Of a stretch of DNA of 54,718 nucleotides, positions 25,802 through 34,898 are shown piece by piece. The DNA comes from Treponema sp. (lineage in GTDB: Bacteria; Spirochaetota; Spirochaetia; Treponematales; Treponemataceae). Location of the stretch: positions 1 to 54,718 of the forward strand of contig JAILRG010000117.1 of NCBI GenBank assembly GCA_024698325.1, in the 5' to 3' direction. How positions within the stretch are numbered: position 1 is the first letter of the stretch; each line of letters begins with the position of its first letter. Under the pieces are notes generated by a model. The model worked only from the letters and a program-made list of their open reading frames with translations. It ran no database searches and was not told the DNA's origin. A program made the position numbers and the translations under genes.

Positions 25802-26986
25802 ATGAAAAAGGTGATTGCAATTGCAGCAGCAGCTGTTCTGGCATCAGGAGCTTTTGCCGAAGGCTTTAAGCTCAGTGGTTTTGTTCGCGCTGGTTGGTCT
25901 AACACAATCGACGCCCTGGATACTAATGCTGACGAAGACGGAGACACCGCAGAAGCAAGCACAGCTACATGGCTTGCAGGCGACTACTTCGGCGGAAGCA
26001 CTCGCAGCCGCATTAATCTGGAATGGACTAACAGCGAAGAGACTGCTGGTGCATACTTCCGCTTGCAGTACACTGGCGCTGCAGAGAAATGGGCTGTTGG
26101 TGATGTAAAATATGCTAATGCCTGGCTCAAGGCATTTGACGGAAAGGCTGTATTCGCAGCTGGCAAAGTAAAGGACGATTACATCGGTTCTGACGGCTAC
26201 GAAGGATTCAGCTTCCTTGACGGTAACTCAGGCTTCTTTGCAGGCGTTTCTCCTGTTGAAGGTCTGACCATCGGTGGTGGTGCTGTTGTTGACTACCTTG
26301 AATCAGTAGAAACAACTACTTACAAAAAAGAAGAAGGTTCTATTACAAAAGACGACGGTACTGAAGATGCTGTTACTTTAGTTACAAAGACAACCACCAG
26401 CAAGCACCGCGCAAGCAAGCGTGCAGCATATGCTGGTGCTAAATATGCAAATGACCAGTTCAGCGTAGCTGGCGGTTACGAGTTCGCAGGCGCTCTTTAC
26501 GGCAACGTAAACATCACAGCTGTTAAAGACCTGACTATCGCTCTCGAAGGTGCATGGGCAAGCAAAGACGCTCTTGATAACCTTGCAGACGGTGACGACG
26601 GATTCCTGTATGATTCAAAACTGACTTTCGTAGAGCAGGTTGAATACACTGGCATTGAAAACCTGACACTTGCACTTGCGAGCTACCAGTGGGTAAATGA
26701 CCGCGACGTTCACGAGTCAGAAGACAACTTCTCAGCAACAATTACACCTGCAGTTCGCTACGACATTAACGACCAGTTTGCTGTATCAGCTGAAAGCACA
26801 ATCACTCTGAACAAGTGGGACGAGGACAAAGTCGGAGAGAAGCCCGGAAAAACATACGCAACAATCGTACCGGCTTTCTACATCAAGGCAGGCAGCGGTG
26901 CTGAGCTTAACGTCTGGGGAAAAATCTCAACAGACAAAGATCAGGACAAGAATGCTGTCGGCGTAGGCGGAATCTTTAAGTTCTAA
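25802..26986 (+). CDS. Porin-like outer-membrane beta-barrel protein
   Basis: 394 residues. A clear signal peptide (MKKVIAIAAAAVLASGAFAE, cut after AFA) is followed by alternating hydrophobic/polar strands rich in Gly, aromatic and acidic residues: FKLSGFVRAGWS, SRINLEWTN, AGAYFRLQYTGA. It ends in the aromatic-terminated strand GVGGIFKF typical of barrels inserted by the BAM machinery. This type is common in treponemes as an abundant porin-like protein; no sequence-specific function can be assigned. AAAGGGAG lies before the ATG, codons are of the strongly used type, and a strong terminator follows, all consistent with high expression. Confidence 0.85.
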   Translation: MKKVIAIAAAAVLASGAFAEGFKLSGFVRAGWSNTIDALDTNADEDGDTAEASTATWLAGDYFGGSTRSRINLEWTNSEETAGAYFRLQYTGAAEKWAVGDVKYANAWLKAFDGKAVFAAGKVKDDYIGSDGYEGFSFLDGNSGFFAGVSPVEGLTIGGGAVVDYLESVETTTYKKEEGSITKDDGTEDAVTLVTKTTTSKHRASKRAAYAGAKYANDQFSVAGGYEFAGALYGNVNITAVKDLTIALEGAWASKDALDNLADGDDGFLYDSKLTFVEQVEYTGIENLTLALASYQWVNDRDVHESEDNFSATITPAVRYDINDQFAVSAESTITLNKWDEDKVGEKPGKTYATIVPAFYIKAGSGAELNVWGKISTDKDQDKNAVGVGGIFKF

Positions 26987-27016
26987 TCGTCAAAAATTAC
27001 GAGTTAAAAATACCAG

Positions 27017-27050
27017 GGCGGAAAAGAGTTTTTCTTTTCCGCCTTTTTTT
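27017..27050 (+). terminator. Terminator of the porin-like gene
   Basis: GGCGGAAAAG (27017-27026) pairs with CTTTTCCGCC (27034-27043), then seven Ts to 27050. Confidence 0.92.
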
Positions 27051-27127
27051 ATGGACAGGCAGCTGTCAGTAGCAAGGGTTGCTGTTGCCGGGCGCCGCGG
27101 GGAGTGTGGCTGCGGGGAGTGCGGCCG

Positions 27128-27808
27128 TTAAAAATCCGGCACTTCCTTCGTTTTTGTGTACTTCCAGTCGTGATGATGCGTGTTGGGAAGCAGTCCTGCA
27201 ATGCGGTCATTTTCTTTTTGCAGCTGGAATTTAATCATCTCTTTGAATGCTGTCATCAATCCTTCGACATTAACGCTGCTTTCGACAAGCGAGGCTGCCT
27301 GCAGCTCTTTTACCAGATAGTAGCAGCTTTCGATTGTGGAAATGTATTCCGGACGCGGCTCCCGCTTGAATGTAAAAATTGACCGGTAATTTCCGCTGAA
27401 AGACAGCTTTGGCAGCGCCATGATGTTCGTGCTGTACTGAATCATCTTGTGGGAACAGAACCAGGTGGAATCTATGACGATGACAAGCAGTTTTTTATTG
27501 CCGATGATTTGGGAAAAACCGCTCTTTCCGGCAGTCCATGCGTCATCTCCCGGATACAGCAGCATGGGAAAATACTGCTCGTCTCTAAGCAGCTGGCACA
27601 GGCGCGTGTTCTTGGTAAAATCAATTCCCACGATGATTTCTGAGTCGATTAAGCCTGCGTGTGCAATTCTTCCGGTGCCGGTGCGCTGGTGTTTAGCTTC
27701 TTTTGGATGCATTAAAAAAACGAATTTAACGCCAGTGTCTGCGGGGGTTAGAAAACGGCAGAAACAGTTGCTCTTTGGCCGCAGGCAGGTATAACAGAGT
27801 TCTCTCAT
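27128..27808 (-). CDS. DTW-domain tRNA-uridine aminocarboxypropyltransferase
   Basis: 226 residues. An N-terminal cysteine motif (CYTCLRPKSNCFC) is followed by FVFLMHPKEAKHQRTGTGRIAH, LYPGDDAWTAGK, the family DSTW motif (VIVIDSTWFCSHKM), and a PRPEYISTIESCYYL segment. This DTW family (TapT/TuaA and DTWD proteins) transfers the aminocarboxypropyl group of SAM to uridine in tRNA, giving acp3U. The ATG (27808) lies six bases after TACACT (27820-27815) with TG before it and no Shine-Dalgarno, so it is another probable leaderless gene, transcribed from directly beyond the pectate-lyase terminator. Confidence 0.88.
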   Translation of the reverse strand: MRELCYTCLRPKSNCFCRFLTPADTGVKFVFLMHPKEAKHQRTGTGRIAHAGLIDSEIIVGIDFTKNTRLCQLLRDEQYFPMLLYPGDDAWTAGKSGFSQIIGNKKLLVIVIDSTWFCSHKMIQYSTNIMALPKLSFSGNYRSIFTFKREPRPEYISTIESCYYLVKELQAASLVESSVNVEGLMTAFKEMIKFQLQKENDRIAGLLPNTHHHDWKYTKTKEVPDF

Positions 27809-27836
27809 GCCGAGAGTGTAGCAGAAACCGGAAGAT

Positions 27837-27869
27837 AAAAAAAGCGGGCTGCCTTTTAAAACAGCCCGC
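27837..27869 (-). terminator. Terminator of the pectate lyase gene
   Basis: On the minus strand GCGGGCTG (27869-27862) pairs with CAGCCCGC (27851-27844) around a 10-base loop, followed by a run of seven Ts. Confidence 0.88.
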
Positions 27870-27894
27870 CTAAAGTCAGTATGGAACCGACCGC

Positions 27895-30800
27895 TTATTT
27901 TGATTTTTTGCCGCGGACGACGTAGTTGTAGTCAGCGCCGACATTTGCCGGAGCTTTATCACTCAGTTTAAACAGGTCGCCCAGGTCAAATTCACCCTTG
28001 GCATTGCGTGGAATGCGGTTGTAGCTGCCGTCTTCGTTCAGGCCGATGGTGTATTTTTCAAAATCGGCATTTACAAACACGGAAGCGTCGAGCTTTGCAC
28101 CGCTCTTGTTCATGCTCTGTGCGCCGTTAAAGAAGTAGTTTGTGTCTGCTTCGAGGCGGCCGCGGAGGCCAGGATCCTTTGATTCATCAAACTTATCCAT
28201 GCCGGAGCCGTTAATAGAAAGCGTGCTGTAGACTTCAATAGTGCGCGGGTAAGCAGATGCGTCACCCTTGCCATACAGGTTGATGTTAGCTTCCTTGTTT
28301 GCAAAAGAAGTACAGTGGTCAACAATCAGACCCGGGTTTGAGTTTGTGGTGATGCCGTTCAGGTCGTTGTTGAACGCGATGCTGTTTACCAGACGGTGAT
28401 GCACTTCGATGCCGTCACCGCCGAGCTTAAAGCCGTTTCCGTCGCCGCTTCCCGTATTGTCGATTTTGCGTCCGTTTGAGTATGCGATGCAGTTTTCAAG
28501 CAGAACTGCGCCGATTGGGCCTGTCTCGATTTTTGCATACAAATCCCAGCCGTCGTCAACGTTGTGATGAGCCACGCAGTTCCGGAAGATATTGCCTTCG
28601 CCGCTGGTAAGCTTCGCTGCAAAGCCGTCAGCATTGTTTTGTGCCGGGTCGCAGTTTCCGAATGATTCGCAGCCTTCTACAAGGTTGTGGTGCGGCCATT
28701 TTGACGGCGGCTCGCTTGAGCGGCCTGCAATCTGAATGCCGGTGTCTCCGTTTTCGTATGCGTCAACACCGCGGACAACATTGTATGCGCCGGAAATCAG
28801 CAGGGCTTTTGTGTCGTCCTGGCTCTTTGTAAGATCGATGTTCTCGATAATCCAGTGATTTCCGAAAAGCTGGAATGCGCCTACGCTTGATTTGAACGTG
28901 CTGAGCGTAAGGACGACGCGTTTACCGGGTTCGCTTGTAAGCATTTTCGGCTTTTTGGCGGTTCCGTCGTTTCCGCGCTCGATGATAATCGGCTTACTCG
29001 GGTAGTAGTTTCCTTCGAGCAGGACGATTTTCTGTCCCGGCTGCACGTATTTGATGGCAGAATCCAGGTCGATGGGGTCATCGCGTGTTGCCTTACCGAA
29101 GATGTTGCCTCTTGTAGAAACGTACAGCTCTTTGCCCTTGTATGTCATAACACTGATGCTTAGCGTCGTGGTGACAGGATTGTAATTTTCTTCCTCTGCA
29201 AGCTTTTCTGCATTGTACTGGCTGATTGCATAGCGCTTCTTTGCGACATTGCCGAGGTTTACAGAAGCCTGTTTTCCTGCTGCCGGTTCATAGCCGTCTT
29301 CGGGATCGAAGGTTACGAGCAAATCGTTGATGTTGCTTGCAAGGTTCAGCGTTTTCTTATAGTCAACACCGGCTTTTACCTTTTCGCCGTTGATGAGGAC
29401 TTTGTCGTCATTTGTTTTTACCGTAATGGCGCCGTTTGCATTTGCCGTAAACACGAACGGATATTTTTTGTTATACCAGGTCGTCGGGCTCTGGATTGCC
29501 GTGTTCAGCGGAACAAGGATGGGCGGTTCCGGCTGTGCAGGAGCGTCTGTTTTCGGGTCGGTAACGTTAAGAACGACGTCGCTGAATGTTGCATTACAGC
29601 CGCGGGCCACCGCAAAGCCGAGGTATACATGGTCTTTGTCCAGTACGCGCAGCTTCTGATTTTCTGTGTCGTACATGATGTACTCTTCTACAGTATCTTC
29701 AGATGCGATGGCGCGCTTGTAAATTGCGTGGTAACCGGTGTTGTCTTTTTTAAGCGTTACGCGGTATTTGTCGCCGGTTTTTACAGCGTCCGAGCTCTGG
29801 TCATAGCTGAAAGCATAGCCGTTGCTTGTGCTGTACTGAGAAAGTGCGCTGTCGCCCATTGCGAGGATTTCCGGAGTGATGTCGTAGACAAAGCGTGCGC
29901 CGATACCGTCCTTGATTTCTTTCTTTACGCCGTTTACATGCGTCGTAAATTTGCGGGAGATAATGCCTGCGCTGTTTGAGTATGCGATGACCATTGCTTC
30001 TCCGTCAGTGCCCAGCTGATCCAATGCCAGCACGCCGAATCCTTCCTGACCGTCTGCCATCGGGTTGATGTAGTCGACGGTGACTGTCGCTGTCAGCTCG
30101 AAATTCTCTTTTTCCGGGTCGATGACCGTGTAGTAAAAAGAAATGCCGTCGAAGAATGTCTCGAATTTGCCGCCTTTGTCGGTGATTTTGCCGGTTTCGG
30201 GATTGTATTTGCAGGAATACAGGCGGACGCTCAAATCGTTCGGGTCGAGCATTTCCATGCGGTTGAACTCAGGTTTTGTGGAGGTACCGAATTCCGTAAA
30301 AGTCCAAATGCGCTCTGCATCTCTGCGGACGAGCTTGTGGAACGTGTCGGAGGAAAGACGCTCGGTTCCGCGGACTGCCGCAATAGTAATGTCGCTGTAG
30401 TCGCCTGCTTTCAGTCCGGTGATGACGCTTTCAAGCGCTGTCGTCTTGGGCATGTCGATTTTTTTGCCACTGCTGTCGGTGTAGGTAAGCACGTAGCCTT
30501 CCGCTTCCTTGACGGGCGTCCATTTGACTTCGACCTTGCTGTCGCCGATGTTCATGACTGACAGCGTTGTCTTTGTCAGCGGGAGGACAAAATCAAAGCT
30601 TTTTGATGCGGATGCTTTCTTTTCTTTTTCGGAAGAGCGCTCGCCGTACACGGTGAACGTGTATGTGCCGCTGGACGTCGGGGTAAATTCAACTTTCTTT
30701 GCTTCGCGGCGGGTTTTTCCTACCGGCTTGGTTGCAGAAGACGGTCCTTCCATTTTGACAGAGCCTTTGTCTGCCCCGTCGTTACTGGTAAGCAGATTGA

Positions 30801-30960
30801 ATTCAACTACGATATCGTTGGGATTTTCTGCCGAAAGTGAAATCTTTGTGATTTCGGGTGCCTGAACTTCTGCCCAGGGCTTTTTCTGGGCACTGACCGT
30901 TGCAACTGCGGCACAGGTAAAGAGTGCGCTCAGCGCCAGTTTGACGAATGCCTTTTTCAT
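27895..30960 (-). CDS. Secreted family 9 pectate lyase with N-terminal Ig/FnIII-like domains
   Basis: 1021 residues with a signal peptide (MKKAFVKLALSALFTCAAVATVSAQ). Residues about 35-235 look like two beta-sandwich domains, the second FnIII-like (VEVKWTPVKEAEGYVLTYTD). About 235-500 is a second beta-rich region, possibly carbohydrate-binding (FEGFGVLAL-type strands). From about 600 the right-handed parallel beta-helix begins. NADGFAAKL and NVDDGWDLYAK (near residue 800) match the calcium-binding and catalytic surface of PL9 lyases such as Pel9A, which cleave polygalacturonate by beta-elimination. Exported to the periplasm or surface. AAGGAGG lies before the ATG. It has its own terminator and a small secreted gene upstream. 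Confidence 0.88.
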   Translation of the reverse strand: MKKAFVKLALSALFTCAAVATVSAQKKPWAEVQAPEITKISLSAENPNDIVVEFNLLTSNDGADKGSVKMEGPSSATKPVGKTRREAKKVEFTPTSSGTYTFTVYGERSSEKEKKASASKSFDFVLPLTKTTLSVMNIGDSKVEVKWTPVKEAEGYVLTYTDSSGKKIDMPKTTALESVITGLKAGDYSDITIAAVRGTERLSSDTFHKLVRRDAERIWTFTEFGTSTKPEFNRMEMLDPNDLSVRLYSCKYNPETGKITDKGGKFETFFDGISFYYTVIDPEKENFELTATVTVDYINPMADGQEGFGVLALDQLGTDGEAMVIAYSNSAGIISRKFTTHVNGVKKEIKDGIGARFVYDITPEILAMGDSALSQYSTSNGYAFSYDQSSDAVKTGDKYRVTLKKDNTGYHAIYKRAIASEDTVEEYIMYDTENQKLRVLDKDHVYLGFAVARGCNATFSDVVLNVTDPKTDAPAQPEPPILVPLNTAIQSPTTWYNKKYPFVFTANANGAITVKTNDDKVLINGEKVKAGVDYKKTLNLASNINDLLVTFDPEDGYEPAAGKQASVNLGNVAKKRYAISQYNAEKLAEEENYNPVTTTLSISVMTYKGKELYVSTRGNIFGKATRDDPIDLDSAIKYVQPGQKIVLLEGNYYPSKPIIIERGNDGTAKKPKMLTSEPGKRVVLTLSTFKSSVGAFQLFGNHWIIENIDLTKSQDDTKALLISGAYNVVRGVDAYENGDTGIQIAGRSSEPPSKWPHHNLVEGCESFGNCDPAQNNADGFAAKLTSGEGNIFRNCVAHHNVDDGWDLYAKIETGPIGAVLLENCIAYSNGRKIDNTGSGDGNGFKLGGDGIEVHHRLVNSIAFNNDLNGITTNSNPGLIVDHCTSFANKEANINLYGKGDASAYPRTIEVYSTLSINGSGMDKFDESKDPGLRGRLEADTNYFFNGAQSMNKSGAKLDASVFVNADFEKYTIGLNEDGSYNRIPRNAKGEFDLGDLFKLSDKAPANVGADYNYVVRGKKSK

Positions 30961-30991
30961 CTTTTGTTACGCCTCCTTGTAGGGTCGTATG

Positions 30992-31021
30992 TTTATACAA
31001 AAAACGCGGATTCCCTGTGAA
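30992..31021 (-). promoter_or_regulatory. Possible pectate lyase promoter inside the upstream terminator
   Basis: Minus-strand -35 TTCACA (31021-31016), 18-base spacer, -10 TATAAA (30997-30992). The -35 lies in the loop and right arm of the upstream terminator, so the same bases may end one transcript and begin the next. Confidence 0.4.
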
Positions 31022-31027
31022 TCCGCG
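30999..31027 (-). terminator. Terminator of the small secreted gene
   Basis: On the minus strand CGCGGATT (31027-31020) pairs with AATCCGCG (31012-31005), followed by six Ts. It lies between the small gene and the pectate lyase and would reduce read-through. Confidence 0.85.
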
Positions 31028-31062
31028 CCGAAGGTATGCATTAAAACAGAGTGTTTACGCTT

Positions 31063-31551
31063 TTATTTGGTAATCTTAACCTGGTAAATGTAAATGGTGT
31101 TCTTTTTTGAAGCGAGCAGGTATGTGCCGTCTGCGGGAACAGTAAATGTCTCTACAGATGCTTTTGTAACGTCGTAGGCATTTACAGGAATTTCACCGAC
31201 AGACTTTTTGTCTGCATTGTAGAATACAGCAACGCGGGCTTCTGTCTTTGATGAGCTTAAGCCCCAGACTGTTACTTTTTCGCCGGCTTTTGCCTCGAAT
31301 CTGATGCCTGTAAGCTTGCTTGAGCCGAACTTAAAGCGCTGTGTAAAGGTGTCCTCACCTACAGTAACAGTGTCACAAGGCTGGCATTCCAGGACTTTTT
31401 CATCAGTTCCGCGGAGTACAAATCCGTCTTCCTGTGCTGCTTCTGAAGTGAACGTCTGCTTTTCGATATCGTTTGCACAGATATAGCCTTCTGCAAAAGA
31501 AAGCGTGCAGAACAGCAAAGCTGTGGAAAGAATAGCAATAATCTTTTTCAT
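31063..31551 (-). CDS. Small secreted beta-sandwich protein next to the pectate lyase
   Basis: 162 residues with a signal peptide (MKKIIAILSTALLFCTLSFAEG). The mature part is beta-rich, ending GTYLLASKKNTIYIYQVKITK, a pattern seen in accessory domains attached to pectin-active enzymes. I infer carbohydrate binding or a pectin-related accessory role from this resemblance and the neighbour, not from a recognised family. The mature part has three Cys (residues about 25, 56 and 59). GGAGG precedes the ATG, and a TATACT box lies about 35 bases upstream. Confidence 0.7.
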   Translation of the reverse strand: MKKIIAILSTALLFCTLSFAEGYICANDIEKQTFTSEAAQEDGFVLRGTDEKVLECQPCDTVTVGEDTFTQRFKFGSSKLTGIRFEAKAGEKVTVWGLSSSKTEARVAVFYNADKKSVGEIPVNAYDVTKASVETFTVPADGTYLLASKKNTIYIYQVKITK

Positions 31552-31700
31552 AATAATTCCTCCGATGATTATTTACTATTCCAAGTATAACGGCTTTTAC
31601 TGTAAAAAAAAAGAACTGTTTTTTTAAACTTGCGATATTTTCAGATACCGCAAGAGCCTTTCAAAGCCACCATTTCGGGTGACTTTGAAAAAGCGTGAGC
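31552..31700. repeat. Two hairpins between trxA and the small secreted gene
   Basis: Reading the minus strand from trxA, a stem TCAAAG-T-CACC/GGTG-G-CTTTGA comes first, then CTTGCGGTAT/ATATCGCAAG (10 pairs with one G-U). A-rich and T-rich runs follow. They probably act together as the trxA terminator, though neither has a T-run directly behind it. Confidence 0.5.
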
Positions 31701-32012
31701 TTACAGGCCCAGAGCTGCCAGCAGGCCTTCTTTAGGCTGTCCGCCTACAGCCTGTGCCGCAACCTTTCCGTCCTTGAACAGGATAAAGGCGGGAATGCTC
31801 ATGATGCTGTACTTTTGTGCGAGGTCAGCTTCATCATCAACATTTACCTTGCCGACTTTGATATCTGTACGCTCGTTTGAAATCTCTTCAACAACTGGTC
31901 CCATCATTTTGCAGGGGCCGCACCAGCTTGCCCAAAAATCTACCAGAACAGGTTTATCTGAATCCAGAACCTCTGCCTGAAAATTCGCTTCTGTAAGTGC
32001 TACTGTAGCCAT
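31701..32012 (-). CDS. trxA: Thioredoxin
   Basis: 103 residues from ATG 32012 (MATVALTEANF), with GGAGG upstream. The active site is VDFWASWCGPCKMMGP, with the cis-Pro loop MSIPAFILFKDGK. It is the cytosolic disulfide reductant that trxB recharges. The 200-bp gap upstream to the next gene is A+T-rich and holds TTGCCT/TATATT as a possible minus-strand promoter. Confidence 0.96.
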   Translation of the reverse strand: MATVALTEANFQAEVLDSDKPVLVDFWASWCGPCKMMGPVVEEISNERTDIKVGKVNVDDEADLAQKYSIMSIPAFILFKDGKVAAQAVGGQPKEGLLAALGL

Positions 32013-32212
32013 AAGTGCCTCCGTGTGTTTATGTTGTATCAAATATAATTCATTATCAAAAAAAAGGCAAATAAAAAAAGCAAAATTTTGTATTTTTTTC
32101 TAAAAAATGTGACAATCTTGATTATATCTTTATAGAATTTGCGGTATTGTTTGTTTTATGATAAAATAAAAACAGTTTTTCAGTAATGTGAAAAAGCTGC
32201 TGAGGAGCGGGG

Positions 32213-32701
32213 ATGAGAACATGTCGAATCTGTTTTCTGACCATAACTAGCATTGTGATGGTATTTTTACTGGGAGGTTGCGAAGCTGCCTGCGAGTGGT
32301 TTCTGGCGTCTGAATATCCTGCCAGTACCCGGACGTATTTTGACTATTCAAGAAAAGGCTGGTCAACCGGGTACATTTCCAGTGACAACGGGTATGTCGG
32401 GTGTTGTTTTACACCCCCGAGCAGTGGCTTTTACACGGTATATTGTGATGATTCTGACTCTGCTACAGGTAAGTATCAGTCAGATATTTTCGTATATGCT
32501 TATATGGAAAATGCCTCAAACGGGATTAAGAATCTGCTGGAAGCAGACGATGTCGGTTTTTTTGGTAAAAGTTTTTATTGCCAGCAGGGACAGACTGTGT
32601 TCCTGTACTTTTTCCCATATATCGGGAGGTCTGGTGCTTTTGCGGCAAAGGTGACACGGGGTGTTTCGCTTATGCCGCTGGAAGTATTGGAGTTGAAATA
32701 G
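32213..32701 (+). CDS. Lipoprotein of unknown function
   Basis: 162 residues. Signal II with lipobox LLGGC; Cys at about residue 24. The mature part has several Cys and Tyr/Phe-rich strands (GFYTVYCDDSD, QTVFLYFFPYIG) recalling small beta-sandwich PPC-type modules. No family recognised. GAGGAG precedes the ATG. GTGACA and TATAGA about 80 bases upstream (16 apart) may be the promoter. It starts the six-gene envelope cluster, followed after 22 bases by a barrel-like protein. Confidence 0.75.
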   Translation: MRTCRICFLTITSIVMVFLLGGCEAACEWFLASEYPASTRTYFDYSRKGWSTGYISSDNGYVGCCFTPPSSGFYTVYCDDSDSATGKYQSDIFVYAYMENASNGIKNLLEADDVGFFGKSFYCQQGQTVFLYFFPYIGRSGAFAAKVTRGVSLMPLEVLELK

Positions 32702-32723
32702 CTGTACTTGCAGGGAGCTGGGT

Positions 32724-33905
32724 ATGAGAAAATTGATGCTTGGTTTTGCGCTGTTTTCGCTGTTTGCGGGCAGTGCAGTGGCGCAGATTTTCGAAATGGA
32801 TCTTGATTATTACTATGTCGCCCAGGAAAATCTGGAATTAAAGGACAGCTTTGATGCTGTCGCAGAATTCAGCCGGTCTTCTATCCCTCTTGGATTTGAA
32901 ATCAATTTTGACATTCCGTTTTCTGATCCTGAAAAGTCGTTTGTGGCAGGCTTGAATGTAGAAACCGGCTTTGATATCGGTGGTTTTGGCGCAAACGAAA
33001 AGGTAAAGCTTGGAAAGGTGGAATACACGGAAGACATCTTTACGTTCGGCTATTTTGTTTCTGCCGGTGCGCTTCTCCGGTTAAACCTTGGAAGCTGGAA
33101 CAGCATTTCTTTCCGCCCGGGCATACAGGTTGGGATGTCGTACTGTTCGGTAACTCCTGATTCTGGAGTAAATGATGCTTCCTCGACGGAAATTACGTCA
33201 CTGTACAGCGCACTTTCTTTGAATGCCGGCTACAAGCTCTGGTTCAGTCCTAATCCCAGAAACCGCGGCGGATTATCGGTCGGCGTTGATTATGACATTC
33301 CGCTGTACGGCTCCAGTACCATCACTTACAGTTCCATTCATACTGAAAATTCTGATTTTGACATTACCGGAAAATCATCCCTGCGCGTTTACGTCGGTGT
33401 TAGTTTTGCCATAGGAGAGGCAACCAGCACTCAGGTTACGGCAAATCCGACCCCGTCAGCGGGAAAAAGCGCTGGAGCTGGCTCCGGAAACAGCGCCGGC
33501 TCAGTAAGCGGTTCTGACCCAGGCTCTGCCGCATCGTCAGGGCGGAAGCGCAGTCCTTCTGCTGACAGAAGCGAACAGCCCTCTTCCTCTGGCACCGAAA
33601 AAGCTACGGTCGACATTTCTGCAGATTCAGGCGTGCTTTCCGCTTCACCAGCCGGATCAGCATCCGCCGCGACAGGCCGTGCTGTAACTGGCTCCATAGA
33701 TACAGGTTCTCTTAGTAAAGAACAGCTCAAAAAGGTATACAATCTGAAACTGAATGATAGAATTGCAGGTCCGTACTCTATTGCAACGATTGCACTGATG
33801 GCAAAAACCGGGTTAATCACCTCGGAAACGCCTGTCAGAAGCAAGGCTGTTGGCGGGTGGGTAAAAATCGGAGTTCTCAGTGAGTTCAGCCCCCTGTTTA
33901 AGTAA
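32724..33905 (+). CDS. Beta-barrel-like envelope protein with C-terminal GYF_2-like domain
   Basis: 393 residues. Signal peptide MRKLMLGFALFSLFAGSAVAQ, then about 210 residues of amphipathic strands (FGYFVSAGALLRLNLGSWNSISFRPG, YKLWFSPNPRNRGGLSVGVDYDIPLYG). Residues about 235-325 are a Ser/Gly/Ala linker. The last about 55 residues (LNDRIAGPYSIATIALMAKTG, ..GGWVKIGVL) match the GYF_2 (DUF4339) pattern in which GPY..., GLI and GGW recur. GYF_2 domains usually bind peptides and sit in the cytoplasm or at membranes, so a periplasmic copy tethered to a barrel is unusual. Function unknown. Confidence 0.72.
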   Translation: MRKLMLGFALFSLFAGSAVAQIFEMDLDYYYVAQENLELKDSFDAVAEFSRSSIPLGFEINFDIPFSDPEKSFVAGLNVETGFDIGGFGANEKVKLGKVEYTEDIFTFGYFVSAGALLRLNLGSWNSISFRPGIQVGMSYCSVTPDSGVNDASSTEITSLYSALSLNAGYKLWFSPNPRNRGGLSVGVDYDIPLYGSSTITYSSIHTENSDFDITGKSSLRVYVGVSFAIGEATSTQVTANPTPSAGKSAGAGSGNSAGSVSGSDPGSAASSGRKRSPSADRSEQPSSSGTEKATVDISADSGVLSASPAGSASAATGRAVTGSIDTGSLSKEQLKKVYNLKLNDRIAGPYSIATIALMAKTGLITSETPVRSKAVGGWVKIGVLSEFSPLFK

Positions 33906-33923
33906 CGGGGGAGAGAGGGTAGT

Positions 33924-34898
33924 ATGCGAAGATTGATGACAGTATTGTGCGCGGTTTGCCTGCCGTTCTTGTTTGCGTCCTGCGTAAGCACCAATGTGTA
34001 CGTAAAAGAATCAGCACAGTTTTACGAAAATGACGTGCTGAAGGAAGAAACCAGTTCCGTTAAGCGGGATGGAAAGGTCCTGCAGAAAACGGAAACGGTG
34101 TATGACGTTACGACGTCGGATTCAATGCAGGTGTATTCCCGTATAGAGGCGGTGAACGGCGGCGCAGGCACAATGACCATTCAGCTGTTTGACGGCGATG
34201 CCTTATATGCCGAAAAAGAACTTACCGTAAAGAGCGGTTCCGCTTCTGCTTTTGGCATCGGGGAAAAATCAGAAAAAATCAACCGGGCGGCAAAAACTGT
34301 CCTTGATGAGCGCGCCAAAAAGTCAGCGGATGAATCAACAGCATCCCAGACCCGCATGATTGTGACTGAGGATCAGATTCAGGTAGACAGCTCTCCGAAT
34401 GGAAAGTACATTGCTTACACGATATTCGGTAAGCCTTTCGTCATGCTTGGCGCTACATCCCTCAGCCTGCTTAAGTGTACGGGCTATGCGCTGATTAACT
34501 TTGCCGGCGGGTACAGCACGATTGTGCATGGCAACTTTTTCTGGAAGATGCCCGATGTGAAAAAATCACGCGAAAAGGCTGCTGCTGCGCGGGAAGCAAA
34601 CCGCATAACCGTATTTCCCGAATATCATAAGCCGTTTACGAATAATCATATTACGCTTACATCTACAACGACCGAAAACGCAAATATAATGAATCAGGAA
34701 GAAAACTCTGTTAAGGTTCTTGCGAGGGATGTGTACGAATACGATAATACGTTGTCTGTGGAACGTTCTGCTGCGGCAGATGCAAACTCCACGGCCGCAA
34801 CGATTGGGCTTGTCGGCACCATCATCACGGTTCCGGTGTCTGTTATCACCTGGATTTGTGGCGCTGCTGTCGGCGTTTATTACGAACTGCAAGATTAG
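33924..34898 (+). CDS. Lipoprotein with C-terminal hydrophobic segments
   Basis: 324 residues. Lipobox LFASC in the first about 20 residues. The middle is mixed alpha/beta (VYSRIEAVNGGAGTMTIQLFDGDALYAEKEL). Two hydrophobic stretches follow: about 170-195 (FVMLGATSLSLLKCTGYALINFAGG) and the C-terminus (IGLVGTIITVPVSVITWICGAAVGVYY). A lipoprotein with membrane segments is uncommon. It lies 18 bases after the barrel gene with GAGAGGG as ribosome site and 16 bases before the LPP20 gene, so it is part of one operon. No family recognised. Confidence 0.7.
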   Translation: MRRLMTVLCAVCLPFLFASCVSTNVYVKESAQFYENDVLKEETSSVKRDGKVLQKTETVYDVTTSDSMQVYSRIEAVNGGAGTMTIQLFDGDALYAEKELTVKSGSASAFGIGEKSEKINRAAKTVLDERAKKSADESTASQTRMIVTEDQIQVDSSPNGKYIAYTIFGKPFVMLGATSLSLLKCTGYALINFAGGYSTIVHGNFFWKMPDVKKSREKAAAAREANRITVFPEYHKPFTNNHITLTSTTTENANIMNQEENSVKVLARDVYEYDNTLSVERSAAADANSTAATIGLVGTIITVPVSVITWICGAAVGVYYELQD

